A stretch of DNA of 21,623 nt, taken from IMG/VR virus record IMGVR_UViG_3300035659_000113, positions 1 to 21,623 of that record; one strand, 5' to 3'. This document shows, piece after piece, positions 15,683 through 21,623 of the stretch; position 1 is the stretch's first letter, and the number at the start of each line of letters is the position of its first letter. Made by a program: the position numbers and the translations under genes. Source of the stretch: a virus. Under the pieces are notes generated by a model that was not told where the DNA came from, made no database searches, and saw only the letters and a list, made by a program, of their open reading frames with translations.

Positions 15683-15778
15683 TCATAAACCGGATGGTTG
15701 TGAACCATTCCCCGATTTACAATTGATATCGAAAATCTTTTTATTCGCGTTTGCTATAATAAAATTCTGTAACTTCAT
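15683..15778 (-). CDS. Possible micro-ORF between scaffold and capsid genes
   Basis: An ATG at 15778, 4 bases after AGGTGG and 7 bases after the scaffold stop, opens a 31-codon frame (MKLQNFIIANANKKIF... ending QPSGL) to a TGA at 15685-15683. Spacing and ribosome site fit a real small gene. The sequence has no recognisable feature, and its 3' part coincides with an 8-bp inverted repeat (15692-15710, ATGGTT/AACCAT core). The region could instead be an untranslated leader. Weak call. Confidence 0.35.
   Translation of the reverse strand: MKLQNFIIANANKKIFDINCKSGNGSQPSGL
15692..15710 (-). promoter_or_regulatory. Perfect short inverted repeat upstream of the capsid leader
   Basis: ATGGTT (15694-15699) and AACCAT (15703-15708) pair perfectly around a 3-base loop and extend by a G-U and a G-C pair. 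It could be a protein-binding operator or the first stem of the capsid leader RNA. It overlaps the possible micro-ORF. Confidence 0.4.
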
Positions 15779-15785
15779 TTTCCAC

Positions 15786-16649
15786 CTATTTGGGGTATGC
15801 AATGCGCATTAAGGTCGTCATTCGTTCCACAAGTCCCTTGTGTTTTGGGTCATCTTCCTTCAGGTAAGCAGGGTCCTGTTTAATCTCCTCAATTTGCGCC
15901 AACGCTTCACCTGGTTTGATACCGAACGAACTCTGTTTTGTAATAAGACCCATTCTGTCCTCGGAAATCATTTCACCGAGCCTGATAAAGACCTGCGCCA
16001 CTCTTGGGTCTCGGCGGACGTCATTCTCCAGCCGCTCCCGAATGTCGTCCCCTTCCTCGATTCCGTCCGTAACGGCGTTTATTATCGTATCGCAGGCGTC
16101 CATCTTCTCGTTGAAGGTCGCACCCAATTTGTCCTTGAGCTTCGACATTCCCGTTTCGAGAGAGACGTTGAAATCATCGAGAGCTTTCTTGTGTAGTCCC
16201 GACTGAACATCGTTCCAGTCCTTGAAAATTCCCGCCGCCTGCCAGGGCAGAAGCCGATACTTTCTGGCTGTTTGATGATACCAGGCAAGGTTCTCTTTGT
16301 TCTGAAGTTCCTGCGGCACAGTCTCGGCATAAGTCAGCTTATAGTCCTCCGCCTTCTCCGGCATACCAAGCGCCTTGAAAACGTTGTCCCATTCCTCATC
16401 CGGCGCATCATCGCCTGGAATGACAATCTTATTGCGACCAACCAACTTCTGCGCAGCCCGATGGCTCTTGACAAGGTCGGGCAAACCCTTGAACGACTTT
16501 GTAAGCTGGTCTCCTCTCGTATCATCATCGAAGAGATTGACCTCTTGTCCAGTGTTGTCTTTGGTTTTTGTTTCAAGCCAATTCTCCGAGAAAGAACCGT
16601 CTGGATTGACTAACGTTTCGGTTGGTTGTGCTGCATTTTCTTCAGCCAT
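15786..16649 (-). CDS. Capsid scaffold (assembly) protein
   Basis: A 287-residue acidic, helix-rich protein just upstream of the major capsid gene. Residues around 40-105 carry KSFKGLPDLVKSHRAAQKL, then IVIPGDDAPDEEWDNVFKAL and GMPEKAEDYKL. This is the conserved block of podovirus scaffolds ('k....dl...y......lG..iviPgedA..ee...f...lG.Pe..e.Y.l'). The rest is predicted helical with coiled-coil-like charge patterns (LKDKLGATFNEKMDACDTI). It directs shell assembly and then leaves the head. I see no protease motif. The ATG follows a near-ideal site, AAAGGAGATATTT, close to the efficient T7 gene 10 leader. Confidence 0.9.
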   Translation of the reverse strand: MAEENAAQPTETLVNPDGSFSENWLETKTKDNTGQEVNLFDDDTRGDQLTKSFKGLPDLVKSHRAAQKLVGRNKIVIPGDDAPDEEWDNVFKALGMPEKAEDYKLTYAETVPQELQNKENLAWYHQTARKYRLLPWQAAGIFKDWNDVQSGLHKKALDDFNVSLETGMSKLKDKLGATFNEKMDACDTIINAVTDGIEEGDDIRERLENDVRRDPRVAQVFIRLGEMISEDRMGLITKQSSFGIKPGEALAQIEEIKQDPAYLKEDDPKHKGLVERMTTLMRIAYPK

Positions 16650-16669
16650 AAATATCTCCTTTGAATTTT

Positions 16670-16849
16670 TCAGGTTAACAACGTTTTCCTGCTGCGCTTG
16701 CGCTTGCGCTTCTCTGGTATCTTTGCTCCGGATTTCCTTGCTTGCGACAAGGCCGCCGCAACCGCCTGCTTTTGTGGATGACCAGAGGCCATCATTTCTT
16801 TTATGTTACGCGATATTGTTTTTTTAGACGTTCCTTTTGCAAGAGGCAT
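16670..16849 (-). CDS. Small basic phage protein, PLxKG...[13 protein letters not shown] type
   Basis: Fifty-nine residues from an ATG preceded by AAAGGAG (8 bases). The sequence [20 protein letters not shown] followed by [20 protein letters not shown] matches a family common in phage structural regions ('PL.kGsSkktis.NI..lm..G.p.kQAvAIAl..ar...', DUF6496-like). The C-terminus is strongly basic (KRKRKRSRK) and could bind nucleic acid. It lies between the Cys-rich proteins and the scaffold, with 20 bases to the scaffold ATG. Function of the family is not established as far as I know. Confidence 0.85.
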   Translation of the reverse strand: MPLAKGTSKKTISRNIKEMMASGHPQKQAVAAALSQARKSGAKIPEKRKRKRSRKTLLT

Positions 16850-16851
16850 CT

Positions 16852-17085
16852 CTAATTCTCCTTTATCTTATCATCCATCTTCGGCCGCCATTCTTGACAG
16901 ATATTGTCCTTGCCAACCATCGGGAAAAGACATATTTGACCCATCACGGGCCTGTCAAGACCGATTATGTTCGATTGCTTTATCGGCATAGGATACGGAA
17001 CAGGTGGCCATCTGTGGCATACACCGTTGTTGCTATTGGCTTCCCGGACCCAGCAATCACAGGTTTCGCAACATCGGTCTATCAT
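16852..17085 (-). CDS. Cys-rich small protein (probable metal-binding), 77 residues
   Basis: Seven cysteines (5, 6, 9, 11, 23, 52, 63) in the arrangement CCETCDCW ... [10 protein letters not shown] ... QICLFP ... NICQEW. The order matches small phage proteins with the pattern 'C..C.fw.....G.Crr.pP.......p.....dwCgeF', which likely bind zinc or an iron-sulfur cluster. It overlaps the upstream Cys-rich gene by 29 bases. The start has AGGTGG 11 bases upstream. The last codon is 2 bases before the next gene's ATG. Specific function unknown. Confidence 0.75.
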   Translation of the reverse strand: MIDRCCETCDCWVREANSNNGVCHRWPPVPYPMPIKQSNIIGLDRPVMGQICLFPMVGKDNICQEWRPKMDDKIKEN

Positions 17086-17305
17086 CGGACTCTAATCCAC
17101 CTGCAATCTTTACATTTTCTCGTTTCGCCGTTATCTCCTTCATATTCGAACACCACAAGTCCCCCGGAGTATTTTCCAGTCGTTGCAGTTTTATCCGCCT
17201 GTTTCTGCATATCCCATAATATCTACCCAATTTACTACTTCGTTTTTGTTTGGGATATTTACCCCAGTAACGACATTTTTTAATGGAACACAATACGGTC
17301 GTCAT
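17057..17305 (-). CDS. Cys-rich small protein (probable metal-binding), 82 residues
   Basis: Four cysteines (6, 11, 33, 52) lie in CSIKKCRYW ... YGICRN ... LWCSNM, a plausible four-ligand metal site. The spacing resembles the neighbouring Cys-rich protein, so the pair may be diverged relatives. The protein is basic (pI high by eye) with a charged C-terminus. The ATG overlaps the stop of the Bbp19-like gene (ATGA). The 3' end overlaps the next gene by 29 bases. No known role. Confidence 0.7.
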   Translation of the reverse strand: MTTVLCSIKKCRYWGKYPKQKRSSKLGRYYGICRNRRIKLQRLENTPGDLWCSNMKEITAKRENVKIAGGLESDDRPMLRNL

Positions 17306-17541
17306 CGTGCCGTTATCTCCGTCTCGACCATCTTCAGGATGTGAAGATACAAATTCCTCGCGCCTTGAATCAGTAAAATGTCCTTAATCTTCAACGTATT
17401 AGTCAGTATCGGCTCTTTGAAATAACAAAACTTTTCCAGGTCGGCCAGAATCTTCCTGCCCGACTCCGTGCAAAAATGCTCCTTGTAAATAATCACGAGC
17501 GAGTCGTGCGCTTCTTTGGCTAATTGGGTCTTGTCGTCCAT
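17302..17541 (-). CDS. Bbp19-like small protein after the portal
   Basis: Seventy-nine residues, helical. The centre CTESGRKILADLEKFCYF and the end LIQGARNLYLHILKMVE match the Bordetella phage Bbp19-like family ('F.tp.GrkVL.dL...C.......d......eG.r..v..Il..l'), which usually follows the portal gene, as here. Start ATG overlaps the portal stop (TAATG). The family's function is uncertain, and its fixed place suggests a head-assembly role. Confidence 0.8.
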   Translation of the reverse strand: MDDKTQLAKEAHDSLVIIYKEHFCTESGRKILADLEKFCYFKEPILTNTLKIKDILLIQGARNLYLHILKMVETEITAR

Positions 17542-19196
17542 TATGCCGCCGCTCCAACCTTCATTAGTTGAGCAGCAGGCGAACCCTCTTCGGGTTTCTT
17601 GCTGATAGATGGCATTGTCCTGGCCGCCTCATTCAGCATTTGAAGCTGTGCCATCGCTGCCTGTTGCTTCTGCCGTGCCGCACGAATCTCATCACGAGCG
17701 GTAATGCTGCGAAGCCATTTAGACGGTATCCCTTCGTTTTCAGCAATGCCACGAGATATTTCATCTAACGAGAAATTGTCCAATACGGAATTATCCACCA
17801 TAATTAACGGAGAAAGACTCGTAAAAACATTGTTCCAGGACCTGATTTCGTTAAATCGAAGAGCCAAAGCAAGCGTGCTAATATACTCAATTCTGTATTG
17901 CAAACCTATCGGAAGCTGCAAAACACCTGCTTCCAACAAGATGTGCAGACTGACCTCAACCAGCCGGTCGTAAAGCTCACTCTTGAGCCGCCCAAAATTC
18001 GGAGACAAGAGGTTCATCTTCTCCTGCATCATCTCAAGAACTTCTGTGGCCGTCCGCCGCTTCTCATCCGAAAGTATCAGGAATATGTCATTGTAGAAAC
18101 CCCGTGCAATCGAATCCCGCTTCTGCTGCTCCATCTCCAAACCCAGCCGAATGTCCCCGCCCGTGTTCCAGGGCTCGGGCTTCAAATCGCCTAAAGACGG
18201 ATTATACTGAATTATTCCATTCGCCTGAATCACCGGCGACTCATCGAACATACCTCCCACCGCCAGTATCGAAGGGGCTATCCTCATCTCCGCATTGGCT
18301 AATGTCATCTTGACTATCTCATTGAGCGTCCTTCCCTCCGGCAACTTCGCCATACCAGGGCTGCGACCTTCAATTTCGCCCGTCCCCTTCATAAACCGAT
18401 GGACAATATACCTTAACTGCCTGACGCCCGACCGCTTGACTAACTTCTTGTCTATCAGCGAAATCCACAGCGAATCCACCGGCATATTCCAGTTGTCCCT
18501 GACCCGTGAATATTCATTAAAGTTTTCATTTGGGACTTGAATATGCAAAAACTCGAACTCATCATCCAACTTACCTTCCCGATAGACTTTCAATATCTGC
18601 TCGCCGAGATTACTCTCCCCAAACCTCTGGACGGCCTGCCTGACCGTATGTTTGAACTTCAGGTAACAGGTATCAACCCGCCCGTAGGCGTCCTCCACGA
18701 AAACATACTCGCTCACGTGCCGAGTTTGATAGCAGAGAGGCGTTTGGTCACCTTGGTCAACGTAGATGTTCCCCGTCCCGAAAGTCCCTAAATCAAGATA
18801 ATCACTGAAAATCTCCATCGGAAAATTAGAGATGTTGACCTGCTCGTGCAAGACTTCGGTGGCATTGGACATCACATCCTTGAACTGTGCCTGCTCCTCG
18901 CCTTCTCCGGCGGTCATCATAAACCACCGCTTGCCCGCAGGTGTCATATAGTTGTAAAGACCAGTAGCGAAAGTATCATTCGCACTAATGGCAGTAGAAT
19001 CATAAAGCTCACTACCTATCTCGCCGCCAGGCGTCCTTGTGGTCGTTACAGTCGCTTTAATCGGCAGGCAGTAATTGGCAACATCCTGACAATGAGCAAG
19101 ATAAGTGCCCTTGTCGGTCTTAAGCTTATCGTAACGGCTGATATGCCGCTTTACTAAATCTGCTTCTGATTCTTTTGCCACTTTTCTTCTTTCCAT
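17541..19196 (-). CDS. Portal (head-to-tail connector) protein
   Basis: A 551-residue protein of the podovirus head-tail connector family (T7 gp8-like). The N-terminal region has KTYL-like packing (KTDKGTYLAHCQDVANYCLP), then GSELYDSTAISANDTFATGL and YNYMTPAGKRWFMM, the conserved 'D.t...a...la.gl...ltpp..rWF.l' block. Further matches are PVDSLWISL, a C-terminal EVLEMMQEKMNLLSPNFGRL and the long helical tail with ARQKQQAAMAQLQ. Length is close to T7 gp8 (536). It forms the dodecameric ring for DNA entry. No Shine-Dalgarno precedes the ATG (nearest GGTGG is 14 bases away), so translation may depend on ribosomes finishing the overlapping small frame. Confidence 0.93.
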   Translation of the reverse strand: MERRKVAKESEADLVKRHISRYDKLKTDKGTYLAHCQDVANYCLPIKATVTTTRTPGGEIGSELYDSTAISANDTFATGLYNYMTPAGKRWFMMTAGEGEEQAQFKDVMSNATEVLHEQVNISNFPMEIFSDYLDLGTFGTGNIYVDQGDQTPLCYQTRHVSEYVFVEDAYGRVDTCYLKFKHTVRQAVQRFGESNLGEQILKVYREGKLDDEFEFLHIQVPNENFNEYSRVRDNWNMPVDSLWISLIDKKLVKRSGVRQLRYIVHRFMKGTGEIEGRSPGMAKLPEGRTLNEIVKMTLANAEMRIAPSILAVGGMFDESPVIQANGIIQYNPSLGDLKPEPWNTGGDIRLGLEMEQQKRDSIARGFYNDIFLILSDEKRRTATEVLEMMQEKMNLLSPNFGRLKSELYDRLVEVSLHILLEAGVLQLPIGLQYRIEYISTLALALRFNEIRSWNNVFTSLSPLIMVDNSVLDNFSLDEISRGIAENEGIPSKWLRSITARDEIRAARQKQQAAMAQLQMLNEAARTMPSISKKPEEGSPAAQLMKVGAAA

Positions 19197-19282
19197 TTAT
19201 GTTTGAATAACCACCAGTCGCCGGCAAATAGATAATACCATTTAACACCAAACAAACGCCCAATTAAACCTTGCCAACCCTT
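19154..19282 (-). other. Trp-rich open frame in phase with the zinc-ribbon gene, past its amber stop
   Basis: Directly after the TAG of the 35-residue zinc ribbon the same frame stays open for 42 codons and ends at TAG (19156-19154), overlapping the portal start by 43 bases. It encodes KGWQGLIGRLFGVKWYYL, then FAGDWWLFKHK and a charged tail. No ATG, GTG or well-placed TTG begins it. An ATT at 19264 follows AAGG by 4 bases, and a TTG at 19255 is also in frame. It may be an amber read-through extension, a separate peptide with a rare start, or chance. Confidence 0.3.
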
Positions 19283-19390
19283 CTAATAAACCTTTTGACA
19301 AGTCGAACAAAATAGCAGGTAATGCGTTAATGAGCCATCGAAAAATTGCAATGGACAGCCACAACGACACAGGACATCAAGCTTGACCAT
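19283..19390 (-). CDS. Tiny zinc-ribbon protein (35 residues)
   Basis: An ATG at 19390, 5 bases after GAGGAT, opens a 35-codon frame ending at TAG. It contains LCRCGCPLQF and LFCSTCQKVY: Cys 8, 10, 12, 28 and 31, with His 23. Two Cys clusters about 16 residues apart are the ligand layout of a minimal zinc ribbon or knuckle. The good ribosome site and the dense operon support it as real. The partner is unknown; DNA or protein contact during packaging is only a guess. Confidence 0.65.
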   Translation of the reverse strand: MVKLDVLCRCGCPLQFFDGSLTHYLLFCSTCQKVY

Positions 19391-19409
19391 TTTCTATCCT
19401 CGACTATAT

Positions 19410-19538
19410 CTAATTAACCATTTCTGGAAACATCTCGGCAAAAAGAGAGTCGGTTTCTAAATATCTGCCCCATTGACAACCATACATATACCAAGACCAA
19501 TTCTTAATCCAGGTTCTCATTGCAATAGAATTATACAT
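19410..19538 (-). CDS. Small aromatic-rich protein (42 residues)
   Basis: The ATG overlaps the stop of the previous small gene (TAATG, stop at 19540-19538), with AGGAG just before it. The frame runs 42 codons to TAG: MYNSIAMRTWIKNWSWYMYG followed by CQWGRYLETDSLFAEMFPEM. It has four Trp and four Tyr in 42 residues and no signal or membrane segment. I do not recognise it. The overlap suggests coupled translation. A second in-frame ATG lies at 19520. Confidence 0.5.
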   Translation of the reverse strand: MYNSIAMRTWIKNWSWYMYGCQWGRYLETDSLFAEMFPEMVN

Positions 19539-19738
19539 TACTCCTGATTCTTTGAACATAACACTCCACTATAATCTATAATATAGTCCAGAACTCTTTT
19601 CCGTGCGTATGGGTCTAACTCATCAATAATCTGCTTCATAAAAGCCATTGCAGACAATTCTTTATCTTCCGCCATTTTGTCAACTACTATAATGTGTGCA
19701 ATCTGCAATGGCACATAGTTTTTATTTTCGTCCGGCAT
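19538..19738 (-). CDS. Small helical protein of unknown function (66 residues)
   Basis: Start ATG with AGGGAA 9 bases upstream and only 3 bases after the previous stop. The C-terminal half (MKQIIDELDPYARKRVLDYI) resembles a short helix pair seen in many small phage proteins ('..l..Ldp.ar.RvL.yl..rf'), probably a protein contact motif. The stop TAA overlaps the next ATG. It lies in frame with the preceding 57-residue gene, separated by its TAG and one codon. Function unknown. Confidence 0.65.
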   Translation of the reverse strand: MPDENKNYVPLQIAHIIVVDKMAEDKELSAMAFMKQIIDELDPYARKRVLDYIIDYSGVLCSKNQE

Positions 19739-19741
19739 TTT

Positions 19742-19915
19742 CTATTTCCCTGCATAAATCTTTTCATCGGCAAATACTGCAACGTCTGCACCATACTCTG
19801 TAAGCATTTTAATCAACAAATCACTTAATGCCTGCAAATCTGCTGTGTCTTTTTCGTCAACATTTACAAGTAACGGATAACCAAGCAACTTTATTCGTGG
19901 TATCTCGACTACCAT
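19742..19915 (-). CDS. Small protein directly after the large terminase (57 residues)
   Basis: The ATG at 19915 lies 3 bases after the terminase stop, with AGAGGAT 5 bases upstream, inside the end of the terminase gene. The 57 codons end at TAG. The sequence (MVVEIPRIKLLGYPLLVNVD, then ADLQALSDLLIKMLTEYGAD and VAVFADEKIYAGK) alternates strand, helix and strand, as in a small alpha/beta protein. It has no Cys or membrane segment. Not recognised. Confidence 0.6.
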   Translation of the reverse strand: MVVEIPRIKLLGYPLLVNVDEKDTADLQALSDLLIKMLTEYGADVAVFADEKIYAGK

Positions 19916-19918
19916 ATT

Positions 19919-21229
19919 TTATCCTCTGCTATACATCAGGTTTTTCGCCACCATCGGCTTCCGATAGTCTTTAGGATACTCAAACTGACGCGGCCTGTAA
20001 AACCCTTCTTTGTGTAATTGAATCACATAGGAAACGTAGCGCATCGCGTCTGCGGCGTGACTTGAAAAATCATGCAGGGGTGCATCATGGTAGATTGGAT
20101 GTTCTTCGGTTGATAACCTCTCATTCTTAAACCACTTATACGCCTGTAAACTCTCAAAACCAATCCGACACTTAACGGCGTCAAACCAAGATTGACCTAA
20201 CACGGCCCTAACAAAGTCTATACCAGGCAGAATGTCAACACGAGGCAGGACTTCACCCTTCCAGCCGATAAGCCGTGCCTCGTCGGCGTAGGTGGTAGCC
20301 GTAACCAAAGACCTGTGGCCAGCGTCAAAAGGCCAGTAATGCTTGCCGTAGGCGTAGGGTTTATTGCTTAAAACCTTCCAGTAGTGGGCAAGTGGCTCAT
20401 TGTTGGCCTCATAGTAATCAATCCATCGAATCTCTTTTCCGATGTATTGCATAAACCAAATGGCCGTAGGGTCGTCAATACCAAGGTCGCTGGAGGTATA
20501 AACCGGATAACTCGAATCGTAAGGCACATTACAGAATCGGCCTTCTTTAACCAAAAGACTCAATTCTCGACCATAAATCGTCCCTTCAATCTCCTCCTCA
20601 TAACTATTCATAACAAACCGTTCATACTTACGAGGAGCTTCAACCTTCATCTTTTCAAGATCTTTAACAAAGTCCACCGCCAGGTGCGGATTGTCGAAAG
20701 TCGTAGCTTCATAAAGCTCGTAATCTTCCCTCTTCTGCGACTTCCACAGCTTCCAAACCCAGTTATGACCTTTGGTATTTGCTATAATACCAAGCCAGTG
20801 CGGACAACCTTCACGTCTTAATCGACCCCGCAACATCTGAAACTGCTCATCTGTATCGAATTCCTCCGCCTGCTCAATCACCGCCCAACCAAGATTAACA
20901 TTCTGTAAGACGTCCAATTCTCGACCGTGCCTGAACATTATCGTTGACTTCGCACCAGTGTCAGGATTAACGATAACTACATTCTTATCGGTTCCAATAG
21001 TCAAGCCGGTGTATCGCTCAAAATCCCGCATCGTAGAGTCTTTTAAGTCTGTATATTCCTTGCGCACAACGAGGCCGAGATTGTCCACGTAATTTTCTGA
21101 ATCTATCAGAGCTTTGAGTATTAAGGCGAGAGTCTTACCATAGCCCCAACCAGCTACAAGAGCCGGAAAACGTGCTTTTGAGGTAATAAAATCAGCTTGA
21201 GCCGGAAGTGGATTTATTTCCTTGTCCAT
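19919..21229 (-). CDS. Terminase large subunit
   Basis: A 436-residue packaging motor of the Terminase_6/PBSX-like type. The N-terminal ATPase has Walker A AGWGYGKT (26-33), the adenine-side Q11 in PAQADF, and a Walker B-like strand LGWAVIEQAEEF (113-124). A coupling motif ANTKG lies at 150-154. The C-terminal RNase H-like nuclease has its acidic residues at D248 (SSDLGIDDPTAIWF), D271 (RWIDYYE) and D394 (HAADAMRYV). Together these couple ATP hydrolysis to DNA translocation and cut the concatemer. It overlaps the small terminase by 38 bases, and its ATG has no clear ribosome site, so coupling is likely. The Walker B acidic pair reads E-Q rather than D-E or E-E. Confidence 0.95.
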   Translation of the reverse strand: MDKEINPLPAQADFITSKARFPALVAGWGYGKTLALILKALIDSENYVDNLGLVVRKEYTDLKDSTMRDFERYTGLTIGTDKNVVIVNPDTGAKSTIMFRHGRELDVLQNVNLGWAVIEQAEEFDTDEQFQMLRGRLRREGCPHWLGIIANTKGHNWVWKLWKSQKREDYELYEATTFDNPHLAVDFVKDLEKMKVEAPRKYERFVMNSYEEEIEGTIYGRELSLLVKEGRFCNVPYDSSYPVYTSSDLGIDDPTAIWFMQYIGKEIRWIDYYEANNEPLAHYWKVLSNKPYAYGKHYWPFDAGHRSLVTATTYADEARLIGWKGEVLPRVDILPGIDFVRAVLGQSWFDAVKCRIGFESLQAYKWFKNERLSTEEHPIYHDAPLHDFSSHAADAMRYVSYVIQLHKEGFYRPRQFEYPKDYRKPMVAKNLMYSRG

Positions 21230-21527
21230 TCTTGTTTGGGAAATTGATAATCAACCTAAAACCGCCTTCAGCAGTCAATTCTTGCTTGAATTCAGCTAAA
21301 TCAGGCAGGACTTTACGTAAGACGTCAGCTAAAACTTTATCGCTCTTAAAAGCCCTTTCGATAAAATGAATAAATAAGTGTTTTTTTTCTTGTTTCTCGA
21401 CTTGTTTTAATGCTTGCAGAAATTGTGTTCGAGCCAATGAAACGCCTTTTGGTCTGCCGTTGGGATTTCCGCTCTCGCCCTTTTGGAAGAGATGTTTGCC
21501 TTTAGGTTTTTGTAGTTCGTCAGGCAT
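21192..21527 (-). CDS. Terminase small subunit-like protein (DUF5681 type)
   Basis: A 111-residue protein with the N-terminal motif LFQKGESGNPNGRPKG (13-28), the signature of DUF5681-type proteins that sit beside phage large terminases. A basic helical middle (ARTQFLQALKQVEKQEKKH) follows, then FKSDKVLADVLRKVLPDLAE and a Gly/Asn/Ser-rich tail. It should recognise phage DNA and hand it to the large subunit, whose gene it overlaps by 38 bases. The ATG has GAAGGGG about 10 bases upstream and overlaps the previous stop by 8 bases. Confidence 0.85.
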   Translation of the reverse strand: MPDELQKPKGKHLFQKGESGNPNGRPKGVSLARTQFLQALKQVEKQEKKHLFIHFIERAFKSDKVLADVLRKVLPDLAEFKQELTAEGGFRLIINFPNKNGQGNKSTSGSS

Positions 21528-21623
21528 TTATAACAAACCCCTTCTTATCCCTTTTAATGGCATTGTAAGCGTCCATACATTGCTGATTGCAATAATAGCG
21601 GTCTTCCGGGACCACATAAATCA
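21520..21623 (-). CDS. 3' end of a small Cys-containing protein (cut by window edge)
   Basis: A frame open from the right edge ends at TGA (21522-21520), overlapping the small terminase start by 8 bases (ATGCCTGA). The visible 33 residues contain VVPEDRYYCNQQCMDAYN and then AIKRDKKGFVINA. The YYC-x-x-x-C-x-x-AY pattern resembles the second half of treble-clef zinc fingers ('fCs..C...y'), whose first Cys pair would lie upstream. The fit with the terminase gene supports coding. Identity uncertain. Confidence 0.5.
   Translation of the reverse strand, partial: IYVVPEDRYYCNQQCMDAYNAIKRDKKGFVINA

Noticed and set aside
641-20821. Plus-strand ORFs of 60-230 codons across the window, for example 13608-14303 and 16837-17283
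   Set aside because: Each lies antisense to a well-supported minus-strand gene. Their proteins are low in recognisable motifs and rich in Cys, Arg, Ser and His runs typical of shadow frames.
1-21623. Genome-wide reassignment of TAG to an amino acid
   Set aside because: TAG ends several genes at sensible places (capsid, scaffold, gp14-like, fibre-like, small proteins), usually followed at once by the next gene's start. None of the large genes is interrupted by TAG.

Overview
This window is the late structural module of a tailed double-stranded DNA phage with podovirus (short-tail, T7-like core) architecture. Every supportable gene lies on the minus strand, so the module reads from the right edge to the left. 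The genes are packed tightly, with ATGA and TAATG overlaps and several spacers under 10 bases. I see no tRNA, rRNA, CRISPR array, transposase, integrase, lysis gene or replication gene. The host cannot be fixed. By eye the base composition is moderate, and the left-edge gene is a secreted parallel beta-helix protein with a DDANGNDANPGT-type N-terminus, a class I associate with Planctomycetota and related environmental bacteria. A planctomycete-like or other Gram-negative environmental host is therefore a guess.

Right to left: the 3' end of a small Cys-containing gene (21520-21623); a DUF5681-type small terminase (21192-21527); the large terminase (19919-21229); a run of four or five tiny genes (19154-19915) including a 35-residue zinc ribbon; the portal (17541-19196); a Bbp19-like protein, two Cys-rich small proteins and a basic 59-residue protein (16670-17541); the scaffold (15786-16649); a spacer with a possible micro-ORF and a strongly structured leader (15510-15785); the major capsid protein (14556-15509); a probable decoration protein (13668-14477); a 64-residue protein; a long hairpin; a 130-residue fibre-like protein; a 31-residue NUMOD3-like micropeptide (12840-12935); a repeat-bearing fibre or spike protein (11636 to about 12838); tail tube A- and B-like adaptor and nozzle proteins (8484-11620); a small Pro-rich protein; and four ejection-core proteins resembling T7 gp13, gp14, gp15 and gp16, the last being 1743 residues long (575-8209). 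A small fibre-tip-like gene (321-554) follows. Last comes a secreted beta-helix gene, cut by the window edge, with its own sigma70-type promoter.

How they work together: the terminase pair packages DNA through the portal into a shell built by scaffold and major capsid protein, probably decorated by the 269-residue protein. The tube A- and B-like proteins form the short tail, the fibre-like proteins probably decorate it or bind the host, and the gp13-16-like set forms the internal core that is ejected into the cell.

The most interesting signals are these. Two genes have a consensus ribosome binding site followed, at the spacing used by their neighbours, by AUA or AUU in place of AUG. A stand-alone NUMOD3-like micropeptide sits among the fibre genes. 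The capsid gene has a structured leader with a GCAA tetraloop. A compact hairpin lies ahead of the 130-residue fibre-like gene. The secreted beta-helix gene looks like a separately promoted, possibly leaderless cargo (moron) gene.
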